Below, in pieces: positions 1-11,006 of a DNA stretch of 64,000 nt. The notes below the pieces were generated by a model. The model did no database searches, was not told the DNA's origin, and saw only the letters and a list, made by a program, of their open reading frames with translations. Each line of letters starts with the position of its first letter. Within the stretch, counting starts at the first letter, position 1. The stretch spans positions 240,629,899 to 240,693,898 of the forward strand of contig CAKMRJ010005523.1 in NCBI GenBank assembly GCA_928212115.1, in the 5' to 3' direction. The translations under genes were made by a program, and so were the position numbers. This stretch comes from Lactuca virosa (taxonomy: Eukaryota; Streptophyta; Magnoliopsida; Asterales; Asteraceae).

Positions 1-68
1 ATTTGGCACAATTTTCGAGAAAAATCGCATGAATAGTGATTGCCACGTCACCCTCGCTCGGAGTTGGC

Positions 69-181
69 CACGTGTCCGAAGCTGCTGCATGGCATGTCCG
101 AGAAGCGACGCGTGTCGCACCGGTGTCCGAAGAAGCACGTGATCCTCGCATGCCGCACGTGATCCTCGCATGCCACACGTG
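69..181 (+). promoter_or_regulatory. Four CACGTG G-boxes, three in a 20-bp tandem, in LTR U3
   Basis: CACGTG occurs at 69-74, 136-141, 156-161 and 176-181. The last three are exactly 20 bp apart and share flanks (CACGTGATCC). All lie 180-300 bp upstream of the TATA box. The arrangement is repeated in the 3' LTR at about 7122, 7189, 7209 and 7229. CACGTG is the G-box core bound by plant bZIP and bHLH factors, so a role as an LTR enhancer is a reasonable inference. Confidence 0.7.
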
Positions 182-364
182 ATCCGAACCTCGTGTTGGC
201 TCCTGATTCGACCAAGGCTCCTGACCCGATCCGAAGCTGTAGACGCGTCATCCGACCAATGCGAAGCGAGCACCTGTCTGTCCGAGCCTCGCCCTGCTGC
301 CACCTGGTCCGAGCCTCGCAGCCAGCTGCCCTCATCCCCTCGCTTCGGATCCGAGGCTCGCACC

Positions 365-371
365 TATATAA
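365..371 (+). promoter_or_regulatory. TATA box of the 5' LTR
   Basis: TATATAA followed by GGGG, in a GC-rich context, marks the likely core promoter. The second copy is at 7418-7424 in the 3' LTR. Transcription would start roughly 30 bp downstream, making the stretch from about 400 to 1465 the R/U5 leader. Confidence 0.75.
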
Positions 372-653
372 GGGGTGCGAGACCTCCCGGTTAAGAGTTT
401 GAATTTTGGTCTTTTTCACCCCTTTTCAACATTTTCTTACATTCCGACTTCCCCCGAAGCCCCGGTACTTATTCCAAAGCCCGAAGCGCACCTCGAGATT
501 CCCGAGAAGCCCGAAAAATTTATCTTTTCGGTTTCGAAGCTCTACCTTCGCAGAGCCCGGTTTTCAAGAAAACTCCCGGTTTTCAACGAAGAAAGTCATA
601 TTTAGAGCCGAAGTGCTGCCCGAATTACTATTTTGACCCCCGGTTATTTCACG

Positions 654-1147
654 GTGAGTTTAATATATAGGAACTATTGTATGTTATGTGTTATATGGGC
701 TATGTACTTTTCCATGTTATCATCTCGAGTTGTTGTATCTGCTATTTTATAGCAAGGATGTACCTCTAACTTGAAGTGTATGACATAAGCATCACTTGGG
801 TATTGGTATGAACCGTTGACCATGAAGTGTATGACATAGGAATCACTTTGGCTTCGGTAGTATGCTAAGATAAGGCTGAAAGCCTAAATATTCTAGCAAA
901 AAATAATATTTCTGAGTATTTACTGTGCCATTTGTGCTGAAACTTTATTGATTTTATATCAAGTATGGAATTTGTTATGTCTCATTGATTAATATGGAAA
1001 GCTTTTCGCATTATGCCTTTGTTGTTCCTTGTTCCTTTTTGCTTCTGGCATATTACAGTATATATATGGCATAACGTTATATTGTATCTATTATTGAACT
1101 CACTAAGCGTCACCGCTTACCCCTCTCAATGTTTAACTAATTTGCAG
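654..1147 (+). other. Possible leader intron inside the LTR
   Basis: A strong donor-like site (ACG^GTGAGTTT) at 654 and an acceptor-like site (AATTTGCAG^GAG) ending at 1147 bracket an AT-rich 494-bp stretch downstream of the TATA box. Both sites are conserved in the 3' LTR. Splicing is predicted from sequence only. Confidence 0.4.
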
Positions 1148-1470
1148 GAGATAAGCACCCAGTATAGTGATATACTGGTAGAAGATTTTTGAATAGTTTG
1201 AAACTACTGTTTTGATAGAAGATTTTCGAATAGTTTGAAACTATTATATTTTGCACTCCCATATGTATAAAACTATAGTATCTTGGGGAGTTATGTAATA
1301 TATAACACTATGAAATAGTGGATTTGTATCCAGTAGTTTGTAACCGTTTTATCAATATAAAATATTGTTTTATGAATATGCATATAGCATGTTTCGGAAT
1401 AACAATTGTCAAATATGAAAATTTGGGTCTTTCATAAATATGAAAGTATAGAAAGGGGTTCTTTCACTCA

Positions 1471-1482
1471 TGGTATCAGAGC
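1471..1482 (+). other. Primer-binding site, initiator tRNA-Met
   Basis: TGGTATCAGAGC, the usual plant tRNA-iMet complement, lies 5 bp after the LTR end. The 184-bp untranslated stretch that follows leads into the gag ATG. Confidence 0.9.
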
Positions 1483-1666
1483 AGTGGTTTAAGTGAACTA
1501 AATTCCACGGATTGGTATTTAGACTTAAACTATTGGAAGTTCAATATATGAACTTAATCATTGTAAGTATAGGGATACAAACCATAGGAAATATATATAT
1601 AAAAGTATTAGGTAATAGTAAACCCTAATATTCTAAAAATACAATATTACTCCCTGTTGCAGAGCA

Positions 1667-3571
1667 ATGGCTGAACAGGTTAGTAGCCATACCCCCGAGG
1701 TCGGTGGAGGTCCTCAACCTGAGGAAGTAAACACTCCAGTATCTCCTCGTGAGGAGCGACTCTTGGGTAGACTTACTGGTGTTATTCGACAGACTCTAGA
1801 AGAACACAAAAAGAATGGTGATAAAGGAAAAGAGAAAGCCACTGGAGAATCTTCAAAAGGAGAGGTGAAGCGTCCCTCGTTCAAGGATTTCAAAAGTAGC
1901 GGTGCTACAGAGTTTTCTAGTGTTCTTAATCCAATTGTTGTTCTTACCTGGATCCAGAACACAGAGAAAGTGTTTCGTATCTCTCATGTGGATAATGAAG
2001 ACAAATCTAACTATGCTTCTGCAATGCTCATTGGAGAAGCATTGGTCTGGTGGGAAGCAACATATGAAGCTCTAAACGGGTTTGACCAGGAGAATTTAGC
2101 CTGGGAAATGTTCAAAACTCGTGTGTTAGAGAAGTACTGTCCTCTAGATATGAGGAGGAGATTGGAGAAGGAATTCCTCAAGCTTAAACAAGGAGGAATG
2201 ACTGTGAATGAGTATGAAACTCAGTTCAATCAAAAAGCACGGTTTGCCGTAAAGTATATTCCAACTGAAGATGAGAAAATTCAGTTATTCTTAGAAGGAC
2301 TACGACACGAAATTCACGATTTCGTTGCCAATAGGGAAGTACTGTCGTTTGATAAAGCTGTTGAGTATGCTCGAAAGCGTGAGCATGACTTAGAAATACG
2401 TGGTGCCACTCTTACTGTTCCGAAACATCCACGTACTGAAAGGACTGCTACTGCTTCCCCTATTCCACCAACTCAATCCGTTCGATCTGAACCTAGCAAG
2501 CAAGTACAATCTCAGAGTGCTTTTCGTGGCCGCGGCAGGTCACAATCTTTTTCTCTTCAGTCGCCAGCTTGTCGAAATTGTGGAAAGAATCATCCGGGCG
2601 AATGCAGACTAGAGGAAAGAACCGTGGTCTGTTTTGGATGTGGAGAAGTAGGACACAAGAAGCTCGTGTGTCCAATGAAAGGTGTTACATGCTTTGCATG
2701 TGGTGTTACTGGCCACAGGAAGCGTTTTTGCCCCACTCTTACTAGTCAGATGACGGGAAGTCAAGCTTCCGTTCAACAACCGGCGAAAAGTCAAGCTCCT
2801 GTTCAACAATCAAGGGGTACTCCAACTAAAAAGGAGGAGGTTCCAAAAGCTAAGGGTCGTGCATTCCAGATCACCACAGAAGAGGCACGCGAGGACCCGA
2901 ATGTTGTGACGGGTACATTTCTTGTTAACTCTAGACCTGCTCACATCTTATTTGATTCTGGTGCCTCAGATTCTTTTGTGTCTTATGAATTTGCGCATTC
3001 TTTTCAAATTGCTTGCTATGCACTCGCGCAACCCTTTCACGTAGAGACTGCTGGAAGTATATCATTACTTGCCGATAAAGTCTATAGGAATTGTGTTATA
3101 GAAATTGAAGGCTACAATTTTCTTGCTAATCTAATTCCTATCTCCTTGCCCAACTTTGACATTATTCTCGGCATGGATTGGTTGTCAAAGAACCACGCAG
3201 ACCTCTTGTGTTATGAAAAGATAGTACGTATTCCCATTGAAGGGGAGAATCCTATCTATGTCTATGGTGAACAAGGAACCTTAAAAATAATATCTTTCCT
3301 CAAAGCCCGTAAATTCATATCGAAAGGGTGTTCTATCTATCTGGCCTACACAGTCGATGTCTCGAAAGAAGATAAGAAAACGGTGAATGATGTTCCCATT
3401 GCTAAGGAATATCCAGATGTTTTTCCCGAAGAATTGCCTGGACTTCCTCCGGACAGGCAAGTAGAATTCCGAATTGACCTTGTGCCTGGTGCTGCTCCGA
3501 TTGCTAAGACTCCTTATCGTCTTGCGCCAGCTGAGATGAAAGAAATGATGATCCAACTAGGAATTACTTGA
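1667..3571 (+). pseudogene. gag and aspartic protease region of chromovirus polyprotein
   Basis: The first 634 codons of the gag-pol frame. The start is the first ATG after the leader. A retrotransposon gag domain lies at about residues 85-190. Cys/His motifs follow: CRNCGKNHPGEC from C302 and two CX2CX4HX4C knuckles from C322 and C342, for binding genomic RNA. The retropepsin active site is DSGA with the catalytic Asp at residue 430 (codon at 2954). Past residue 600 the protein enters the linker before reverse transcriptase. It stops at 3569-3571 because the reading frame slips by one base, and the original phase reappears near 3617. Apart from this the region reads without interruption, as expected for a recent insertion. 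Confidence 0.9.
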
Positions 3572-3616
3572 CAAAGGCTTTATCCGACCAAGTACCTCTC
3601 CCTGGGGTGCTCCGTA

Positions 3617-5782
3617 TTGTTTGTCAAGAAGAAGGACGGATCGATGCGGATGTGCATTGATTATCGTGAGCTGAATAAGGTGACTATCAAGAACAAATAC
3701 CCACTACCTCGCATTGACGATTTATTTGATCAACTTCAGGGTGTTAGCTATTTCTCCAAGATTGATCTAAGATCTGGCTATCATCAGTTGAAAGTTCACG
3801 AGCAGGATGTACCGAAGACTGCTTTTCGTACTCGATATGGGCATTACGAATTCCTTGTTATGCCGTTTGGTTTAACGAATGCTCCTGCTGTATTCATGGA
3901 TATGATGAATCGGGTATGCCGCCCAATGCTCGATAAATCTGTCATCGTATTCATAGACGATATTCTAATCTATTCCAAGTCTGAAGCTGATCATGCCATT
4001 CATATTCGTGCGGTGTTAGAACTTCTTCGAAAGGAGAAGCTTTATGCTAAATTCTCGAAATGTGAATTTTGGCTTCGCCAAGTTCAATTTCTCGGCCATG
4101 TTATTTCTGGTGACGGTGTATCCGTAGATCCTACTAAAATTGAAGCTATTCAAAATTGGGAAGTGCCCCGTAATGCTTCCGAAATTCGTAGTTTCTTGGG
4201 TCTCGCGGGATATTACCGGAGATTTATTAAAGACTTTTCTCGTATAGCCGTACCTCTCACGAGTCTTACACGAAAGGAAGTGAAGTTCGAATGGGGTGAA
4301 GCCCAAGAAAAAGCTTTCTCGACTTTAAAAGATCTTTTGACTCATGCTCCAATCTTATCACTTCCAGAAGGTGATGATGATTTCTCTGTATATAGCGATG
4401 CTTCAAGATTAGGACTCGGTTGTGTGTTGATGCAACGTGGTAAAGTGATAGCCTATGCCTCAAGACAACTGAAAGATTATGAAAAGAATTATCCCACTCA
4501 TGATCTCGAACTCGCTGCAGTGGTATTTGCCCTAAAACTTTGGAGACATTACCTCTTTGGTACAAAATGTCAATTGTATACCGACCACAAGAGTCTCAAG
4601 TATATATTCAGTCAGCAAACTCTGAATATGAGACAACAACGAGCCATGGAGCTGATCAAAGACTATGACTGTGAAATCCTATATCATCCTGGAAAGGCTA
4701 ATGTAGTTGCCGATGCACTTAGCAGAAAGGTTTATCGTAATAGTATGTGTTATGCTATTACTCACACCACAGTAAAGTTCACTATCCTAGATGAACTAGA
4801 GAAATGGCAAGTAGAAGCCCTAAAGCCAGAAAATGTGAAGAAAGAAGGGATGGTACATTACACCGATGTTTTACTTGATGATCCCCAAGGACTGAAGGTA
4901 TTCAAGAATCGGCTGTGGATTCCGAAGATTGGTGGATTAAGAAAGAAGATTTTAGATGAAGCCCATAAGTCTAAACTGTCAATACATCCTGGTACAAGTA
5001 AAATGTACTACGATGTAAGAGCTGATTATTGGTGGCCTGGATTAAAGAGAGACATTGGAAGATATGTACAGGAATGCTTAGTATGCTTACAAGTCAAAAC
5101 AGAGCACCAAAAGCCTTACGGAACCCCAGAAAGTCTTAGTGTACCTGTATGGAAATGGGAAGAACTGTCCATGGATTTTATTACCAAATTGCCAAAGACT
5201 GCTAGACAGCATGATAGCATTTGGGTAATCGTCGACCGCCTGACTAAAAGCGCTCATTTTCTTGCCATGCGTGAAACGGCTCCAATGGAGAAATACGCAC
5301 AAGTATACTTGGATGAAATTGTTGCAAGACATGGTGTGCCACTAAAGATCGTTTCCGATCGTGATACTCGCTTCACTTCTCACTTTTGGGCGAGTATGCA
5401 ACGTGAATTGGGATCTCGAGTTGCTCTCAGCACAGCCTATCATCCCCAGACAGATGGTCAGACGGAGAGAACAATCCAAACTGTAGAAGATATGCTTCGT
5501 GCATGTGTCTTGGAGTTCGGTGGTAACTGGGATAAATACTTACCTCTTGTCGAATTCTCGTATAATAACAGTTACCACGCTTCAATCAAAATGCCGCCAT
5601 ATGAGGCATTATATGGTCGCAAGTGTCGTACTCCATTATGTTGGCGTGAAATAGGACAGAAAATCCTTGGAGGCCCTGAAATGATTCAAGACACCACCGA
5701 CAAGATTCAAATTGTACGAGAAAGAATGAAAGCCGCCCAGGATCGACAAAAGTCCTATACGAAAAGAGGAGACGACCAATAG
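3617..5782 (+). pseudogene. Reverse transcriptase, RNase H and integrase of chromovirus
   Basis: A 721-codon continuation of pol. Reverse transcriptase starts at FVKKKDGS and has the catalytic FIDD, with its Asp codons at 3956-3961. RNase H follows (YSDAS, then TDHKSL). The integrase has an HHCC zinc-finger region (H..H..CLVC), a core beginning MDFITKLPK, DRDTRF, and TDGQTERTIQ near the catalytic Glu. A one-base loss near 3611 after a shift near 3565 separates it from the protease part. A further shift near 5760-5780 separates it from the integrase C-terminus. Catalytic residues appear intact, so only the small indels disable the polyprotein. Confidence 0.92.
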
Positions 5783-5790
5783 AATTCCAG

Positions 5791-6255
5791 GTGGGGGATT
5801 TCGTAATGTTGAAGGTATCCCCATGGAAAGGTCTTATGCGATTTGGAAAGAAAGGAAAACTAAGTCCTAGATTTGTTGGTCCTTTCAAAATCCTCCAGAG
5901 GATTGGTAAACAAGCATACCGCTTGGAATTGCCTGAAGATTTGGCAGGTATTCATGATGTCTTCCATGTGAGTTATCTGCGCAAATGCTTGAGCATCTAT
6001 GATGAAGCAGTTCCATTATCCGAGGTGAAACTGGATAATAAGTTAACTTATGTAGAAGAGCCTGAAGAGATCGTAAACGAAAGAACGACTAAGCTACGTA
6101 ATAAAGAAGTAGAGTTGGTGCTTGTCAAGTGGAAACACCATCGAGGCCCGAACTATACTTGGGAAAATAAGAATGAGATAAGAGCGAAATCCCCCATTTA
6201 TTTTAATCGATGTAATTTCGGGGACGAAATTCTCAAAAGGAGGAGGTATTTGTAA
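5791..6255 (+). pseudogene. Integrase C-terminus and chromodomain of chromovirus
   Basis: This segment starts with the GPF/Y-type integrase tail (LSPRFVGPFKIL) and FHVSYLRKCL. It continues to a chromodomain-like segment at about 6055-6190 with the VKWKHHRGPNYTWE core, thought to steer chromoviruses to particular chromatin. It is in a different phase from the preceding 721 codons because of the nearby indel, so the ATG at 5791 is not a natural start. The frame runs through the polypurine tract and ends at TAA 6253-6255, which is part of the TGTAACA start of the 3' LTR. Confidence 0.85.
6235..6246 (+). other. Polypurine tract of chromovirus
   Basis: AAAAGGAGGAGG lies just upstream of the TGTAACA that begins the 3' LTR, the expected site for plus-strand DNA priming. 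Confidence 0.85.
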
Positions 6256-8515
6256 CATACACGTTTTGAGATCGTGTTTTATATAAATAATATTATGAAA
6301 TATTATGTGATATTGAGTATTGAGTTCTAACAGATAGTTTTTACTAGAAATAAGGTAAAACTATGTTTAGAATCACTCATAAATTATTGGAAGTCTTATG
6401 AGATTCCAATTAAAAGCTAAATAGTGAAATTTAGCGAAAATATAAAACTTGAAATAAGTAAAATTTTATTGTTGAAAGTTGTAGATAATCTCGTTAGAAA
6501 CATATAGGCGAAAACCTCATCGAAATCCGAGTTATAACGAAGAAGTTATGACCAATCGAAGATCCGCGATAAAACCGGCACGGTGCCGAATGACGTAAAA
6601 AGTGAGTTTTTGATAAACTACTTTTTAGCCTTAGTGATCTAAATGAAAGTCGTAGTATTCGTTAAACCGAGAAGTTCGATAAAAAGAACGCCAAAATCTG
6701 ACTTCGTATGAGGAAGTTATGATTTTTACAAGTTTCAGCTTAGCAGTAGACAGCTAAAAACTCGAATTTTAGATCGAGTGATTTTTAGCCGACACAACCT
6801 AAACGAGAATCGAAGGTCTCGTCATTAGTAGTACAACGGTAAAAAGTCTGACGAAAACGGACGTCGGATGAAGAAGTTATGAATTTTTAACGGATTTACC
6901 AGTCCCGGTCTGTTAAAAATAATAATATAAAAATAAAGTCAAAATTTTCCGACGAAGTCTAAACAAAAATTTGTAGAGCATAATTTTCTCTACGCGTGCA
7001 TATAAAGATCGTCAAAAACGGAGCTCGTATGAGAAAGTTATGGATTTTACAAGATTTGGCACAATTTTCGAGAAAAATCGCATGAATAGTGATTGCCACG
7101 TCACCCTCGCTCGGAGTTGGCCACGTGTCCGAAGCTGCTGCGTGGCATGTCCGAGAAGCGACGCGTGTCGCACCGGTGTCCGAAGAAGCACGTGATCCTC
7201 GCATGCCGCACGTGATCCTCGCATGACACACGTGATCCGAACCTCGTGTTGGCTCCTGATTCGACCAAGGCTCCTGACCCGATCCGAAGCTGTAGACGCG
7301 TCATCCGACCAATCCGAAGCTAGCACCTGTCCGTCCGAGCCTCGCCCTGCTGCCACCTGGTCCGAGCCTCGCAGCCAGCTGCCCTCATCCCCTCGCTTCG
7401 GATCCGAGGCTCACACCTATATAAGGGGTGCGAGACCTCCCGGTTAAGAGTTTGAATTTTGGTCTTTTTCACCCCTTTTCAACATTTTCTTACATTCCGA
7501 CTTCCCCCGAAGCCCCGGTACTTATTCCAAAGCCCGAAGCGCACCCCGAGATTCCCGCGAAGCCCGAAAAATTTATCTTTTCGGTTTCGAATACCTTCGC
7601 AGAGCCCGGTTTTCAAGAAAACTCCCGGTTTTCAACGAAGAAAGTCATATTTAGAGCCGAAGTGTTGCCCGAATTACTATTTTGACCCCCGTTTATTTCA
7701 CGGTGAGTTTAATATATAGGAACAATTGTATGTTATGTGTTATATGTGCTATGTACTTTTCCATGTTATCATCTCGAGTTGTTGTATCTGCTATTTTATA
7801 GCAAGGCTGTACCTCTAACTTGAAGTGTATGACATAAACATCACTTGGGTATTGGTATGAACCGTTGACCATGAAGTGTATGACATAGGAATCACTTTGG
7901 CTTCGGTAGTATGCTAAGATAAGGCTGAAAGCCTAAATATTCTAGCAAAAATAATATTTCTGAGTATTTACTGTGCCATTTGTGCTGAAACTTTATTGAT
8001 TTTATATCAAAATATGGAATTTGTTATGTCTCATTGATTAATGTGGAAAGCTTTTCGCATTATGCCTTTGTTGTTCCTTGTTCCTTTTTGCTTTTGGCAT
8101 ATTACAGTATATATATGGCATAACGTTATATTGTATCTATTATTGAAGTCACTAAGCGTCACCGCTTACCCCTCTCAATGTTTAACTAATTTGCAGGAGA
8201 TAAGCACCCATTATAGTGATATACTGGTAGAAGATTTTTGAATAGTTTGAAACTACTGTTTTGATAGAAGATTTTCGAATAGTTTGAAACTATTGTATTT
8301 TGCACTCCCATATGTATAAAACTATAGTATCCTGGGGAGTTATGTAATATATAACACTATGAAATAGTGGGTTTGTATCCAGTAGTTTGTAACCGTTTTA
8401 TCAATATAAAATATTGTTTTATGAATATGCATATAGCATGTTTCGGAATAACAATTGTCAAATATGAAAATTTGGGTCTTTCATAAATATGAAAGTATAG
8501 AAAGGGGTTCTTTCA
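6251..8515 (+). repeat. 3' LTR of chromovirus, complete (2265 bp)
   Basis: Begins TGTAACATAC after the polypurine tract and ends TTCTTTCA. Positions 7054-8515 duplicate the start of the window. The U3 part at about 6505-7055 holds four diverged copies of a roughly 50-bp module ending in GAAGTTATG or AAAGTTATG. It carries the same G-boxes, TATA box (7418-7424) and splice-like sites as the 5' copy. Bases 8516-8520 (GGACT) should be the right-hand target-site duplication; the left one is outside the window. Confidence 0.93.
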
Positions 8516-9360
8516 GGACTCGCAGATGAGCTCTCCCCCTGGAATGGAGCATCTGAAGGTTGTGGTGGATTAGGGAATTTCGAAGCATTTAGAATTGGTG
8601 GCTCATGAAAAGTCTCGATATTTTATGTAGCGTCATCAACTATCTTCTTCAATTCATCCTCTTGATTGTCTTTTGTCTTAGATTCAGAAGAGATGGCTTT
8701 TTCAGGTTCGTCAAACAGATTCAAAAATTCTTCATATAGATTTGATAGAGGAATTGTCATTGGATTTGTTGATGGGAAAATTTCCTCAGTCTGACAATTT
8801 GTTTTCTGATACTTCTTCAAATAATTATCATCAAAAGAGACTTAATAGGTTTCTTCAATCTTTCTTGACTTCTTGTTCAGAACTCTATATGCTTTCGAAG
8901 TTAACGAATAACCCAGAAAAATGCCTTCATCAGTTTTCGCATCGAATTTGTTCCTTTGTTCTTTAAAATTGAATGTAAAACACCTGGAACCAAAGACATG
9001 AAAGAATTTAAAGTTAGGTTTTCTTTTGTTCAGAATCTCATAAGGTGTAATTAAGAATCTTTTGTTGATAAATGATCGGTTGTGCCTGAAAAAAGCATTT
9101 GCAATAGCATCAGCCCAGGAGTAGAGTGGAAGATTCGCAAATGATAACATTATCATTGCAGCTTCGCAAAGAAAGCGGTTTCGTCTTTCAACGACACCAT
9201 TCTGTTGTGGAGTGTAAGGAGAAGAGAAGTTGTGAGCTATCCCTTTGTCAGTTAAGAATTCTTCAAACGCATGGTTTTTGAATTCCGAACCGTTGTCACT
9301 GCAAACTTTCCGAACAGACTTTCGTAATTGAAGCTCGATCTGCTTGATGAAATCTTTCAA
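8516..9360 (-). pseudogene. Ty1/copia integrase core C-terminal part and linker
   Basis: The minus strand encodes copia integrase (SDNGSEFKN, YTPQQNGVVERRN) with the catalytic Asp and Glu context, then PYEILNKRKP, FHVFGSRCF and DEGIFLGY, the usual post-core segment. Frames at 8842-9360 and 8623-8820 are joined by a small shift. The linker before reverse transcriptase is still readable to 8516. Reverse transcriptase should lie to the left, beyond the chromovirus that inserted here. This belongs to the same element as 9382-10153 and 12911-15000. Confidence 0.82.
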
Positions 9361-9381
9361 CTTCGGAGTGGCATCTGATTT

Positions 9382-10153
9382 CTATCTGAGAAAGAACACC
9401 CACGTAAATCGAAAAAAATCATCAACAACAACCAATATATATTTATTACCACCAATACTTTCGATGGCAGATGGACCACAAAGATCAATATGCATTAATT
9501 CTAGTGGCTCAATGATCTTGGTATTGATGATGGTTCGGTGACTCTTCCGACTTTGCTTTCCAAGCTCACATGCAACACACAGATGTTCCTTGTCGAACTT
9601 CTGAAGAGGTAGACCACGTACAAGATCACCTAGTACGAATTTGTTTATATCCTTGAAATTCAGATGGGAGAGCCTTCGGTGCCACAACCAACTATCATCC
9701 GAAGATGCTTTCGTAAGAAGGCAAATGGATGGCTTCCCTTTGATCGGTTTCATGTTCATAGGATACATTTCAACCTTTCTTTTAGACTTCAAAAGCATTG
9801 CCTTAGATTTCATCTCTATAATCTCTGAACCCTCATCATCAAATGACAGCTTTAGCCCGGTACCCACAACCAATTGCGAAACACTTATTGGATTATGTTG
9901 CAGGCCTTCTACATAAGCTACCTTCCGAATAGAGAATTCTCCATTCGTAATTATCCTGTAGCGTTTGATTTCTCCGGTAGCGTTGTTTCTAAACTTTACT
10001 CGGCCGCCATCCTTTAACGATCTGAATTCTCTTAGTTCTTCCCTCCTTCCAGTCATGTGATGAGAACAACCACTGTCGATATACCATTCGGAATGGTACT
10101 GTTCGTCACGAATTACCTACAAGAATTAGAGAGATTTAGGTACCCAAACCATC
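9382..10153 (-). pseudogene. Ty1/copia gag-pre-integrase and integrase N-terminal part
   Basis: The minus strand reads GAG-pre-integrase (WLWHRRLSHLNF, then CVACELGKQ, the HHCC zinc site) followed by MHIDLCGPS and VVVDDFFRFTWVF, the start of the integrase core. The upstream part (SLKDGGRVKF region) is the variable stretch after the protease. A small break at about 9361-9381 separates it from the next integrase block. The right end is cut at 10153 by the solo LTR. The codons before the cut (KMVWVPK on the minus strand) continue those at 12911, where GP follows the other side. Confidence 0.82.
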
Positions 10154-10158
10154 TTGGG
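10154..10158 (+). repeat. Target-site duplication TTGGG of solo LTR (left)
   Basis: TTGGG at 10154-10158 is repeated at 12906-12910, exactly outside the TG...CA termini of the inserted LTR. Removing the insert and one copy restores continuity of the copia gag region on the minus strand. Confidence 0.9.
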
Positions 10159-11006
10159 TGTGACAACCCGGACCTTTTTCTATATCCGTTATCCAAATTC
10201 CGTTAATAAAAACTTGGATTTTTATTGAGTCCCGTCAAATTCCTTTGGCTTGGAAAGTCATTTTGTTGTATAATTGAGCTTCATATATGAGTCGGGACCA
10301 AACCTACGCGAAATTTCGAGTTTTCCGTAGATCAAAACAAACATTCTCGGCCGGACTTGGGTTCACGACCGTACACCCGTGTACGGCCATACACTCGTTT
10401 ACGGCGCATGTTGGGTGGACCCCACCACCGACCACAAAAAACCCCTATAAATACGAGACCCTACCCCTCATTTACACTCTTCTGGCCGAACACCCTCTAC
10501 TTCTCTCTCTAGACTCTCGACCGTACACCCCTAAAAACACCCTTAATCTTCCGGAAAACATCGAAAAACACCATTGGGGATCATTACGGATCATCTAGAA
10601 CATGTTTCTCGTCGAAATCAGCATCTTTGTTCTTGAGTGTACGGCCGTACACCTTCAAGATTGTTGACCGCACACTCGTCCACGGCCGTACACCTTCAAA
10701 GGCTGTATACCCCTTCAAGGCAGTCTACGGCCGTACACGGTTCACGGCCGTGCACTCCCTTTCACGGCCGTACACACTCCTTAAGTGGTACATTAGGCTG
10801 AAAAACCCGCTTTCCTCGATTCACTCAAGTCCCGGTAACATTCCTTAACCAAAAGCAAGTGTTTTCCAACACTTTAATTAATGAAATCGCTAATATAGAT
10901 ACATATATGTATTTAATTGTTATTAGGATTTCGTTAAGTGCCACGCACAACAACTTGAGGGTCTTCGTTTCCAGTTCATTGATTCGACGCTTGTACACAA
11001 TTAACG

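Larger units (their letters stand above)
1..1465 (+). repeat. 5' LTR of the chromovirus (3' part only)
   Basis: Direct repeat of 7054-8515, ending in TTCTTTCA immediately before the primer-binding leader. It holds a TATA box, tandem CACGTG motifs, a splice-like leader intron and short internal duplications, for example two copies of a roughly 43-bp unit at about 1180-1255. Differences from the 3' copy are scattered substitutions and a few small indels, such as six bases near 540 that the other copy lacks. Confidence 0.93.
1..8515 (+). mobile_element. Ty3/gypsy chromovirus (Tekay/Del-like), 5' end outside window
   Basis: LTR retrotransposon whose order LTR, tRNA-Met primer site, gag, protease, RT, RNase H, integrase, chromodomain, polypurine tract, LTR can be read directly. 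Bases 1-1465 match 7054-8515 almost base for base, so the insertion is young. The first roughly 800 bp of the 5' LTR lie before the window. The C-terminal chromodomain-like segment and the FIDD reverse transcriptase place it among plant chromoviruses; the Tekay/Del assignment is from general resemblance only. The reading frame has several small breaks, so this copy is not autonomous. It is inserted into a minus-strand copia element, whose integrase sequence resumes at 8516. Confidence 0.93.
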
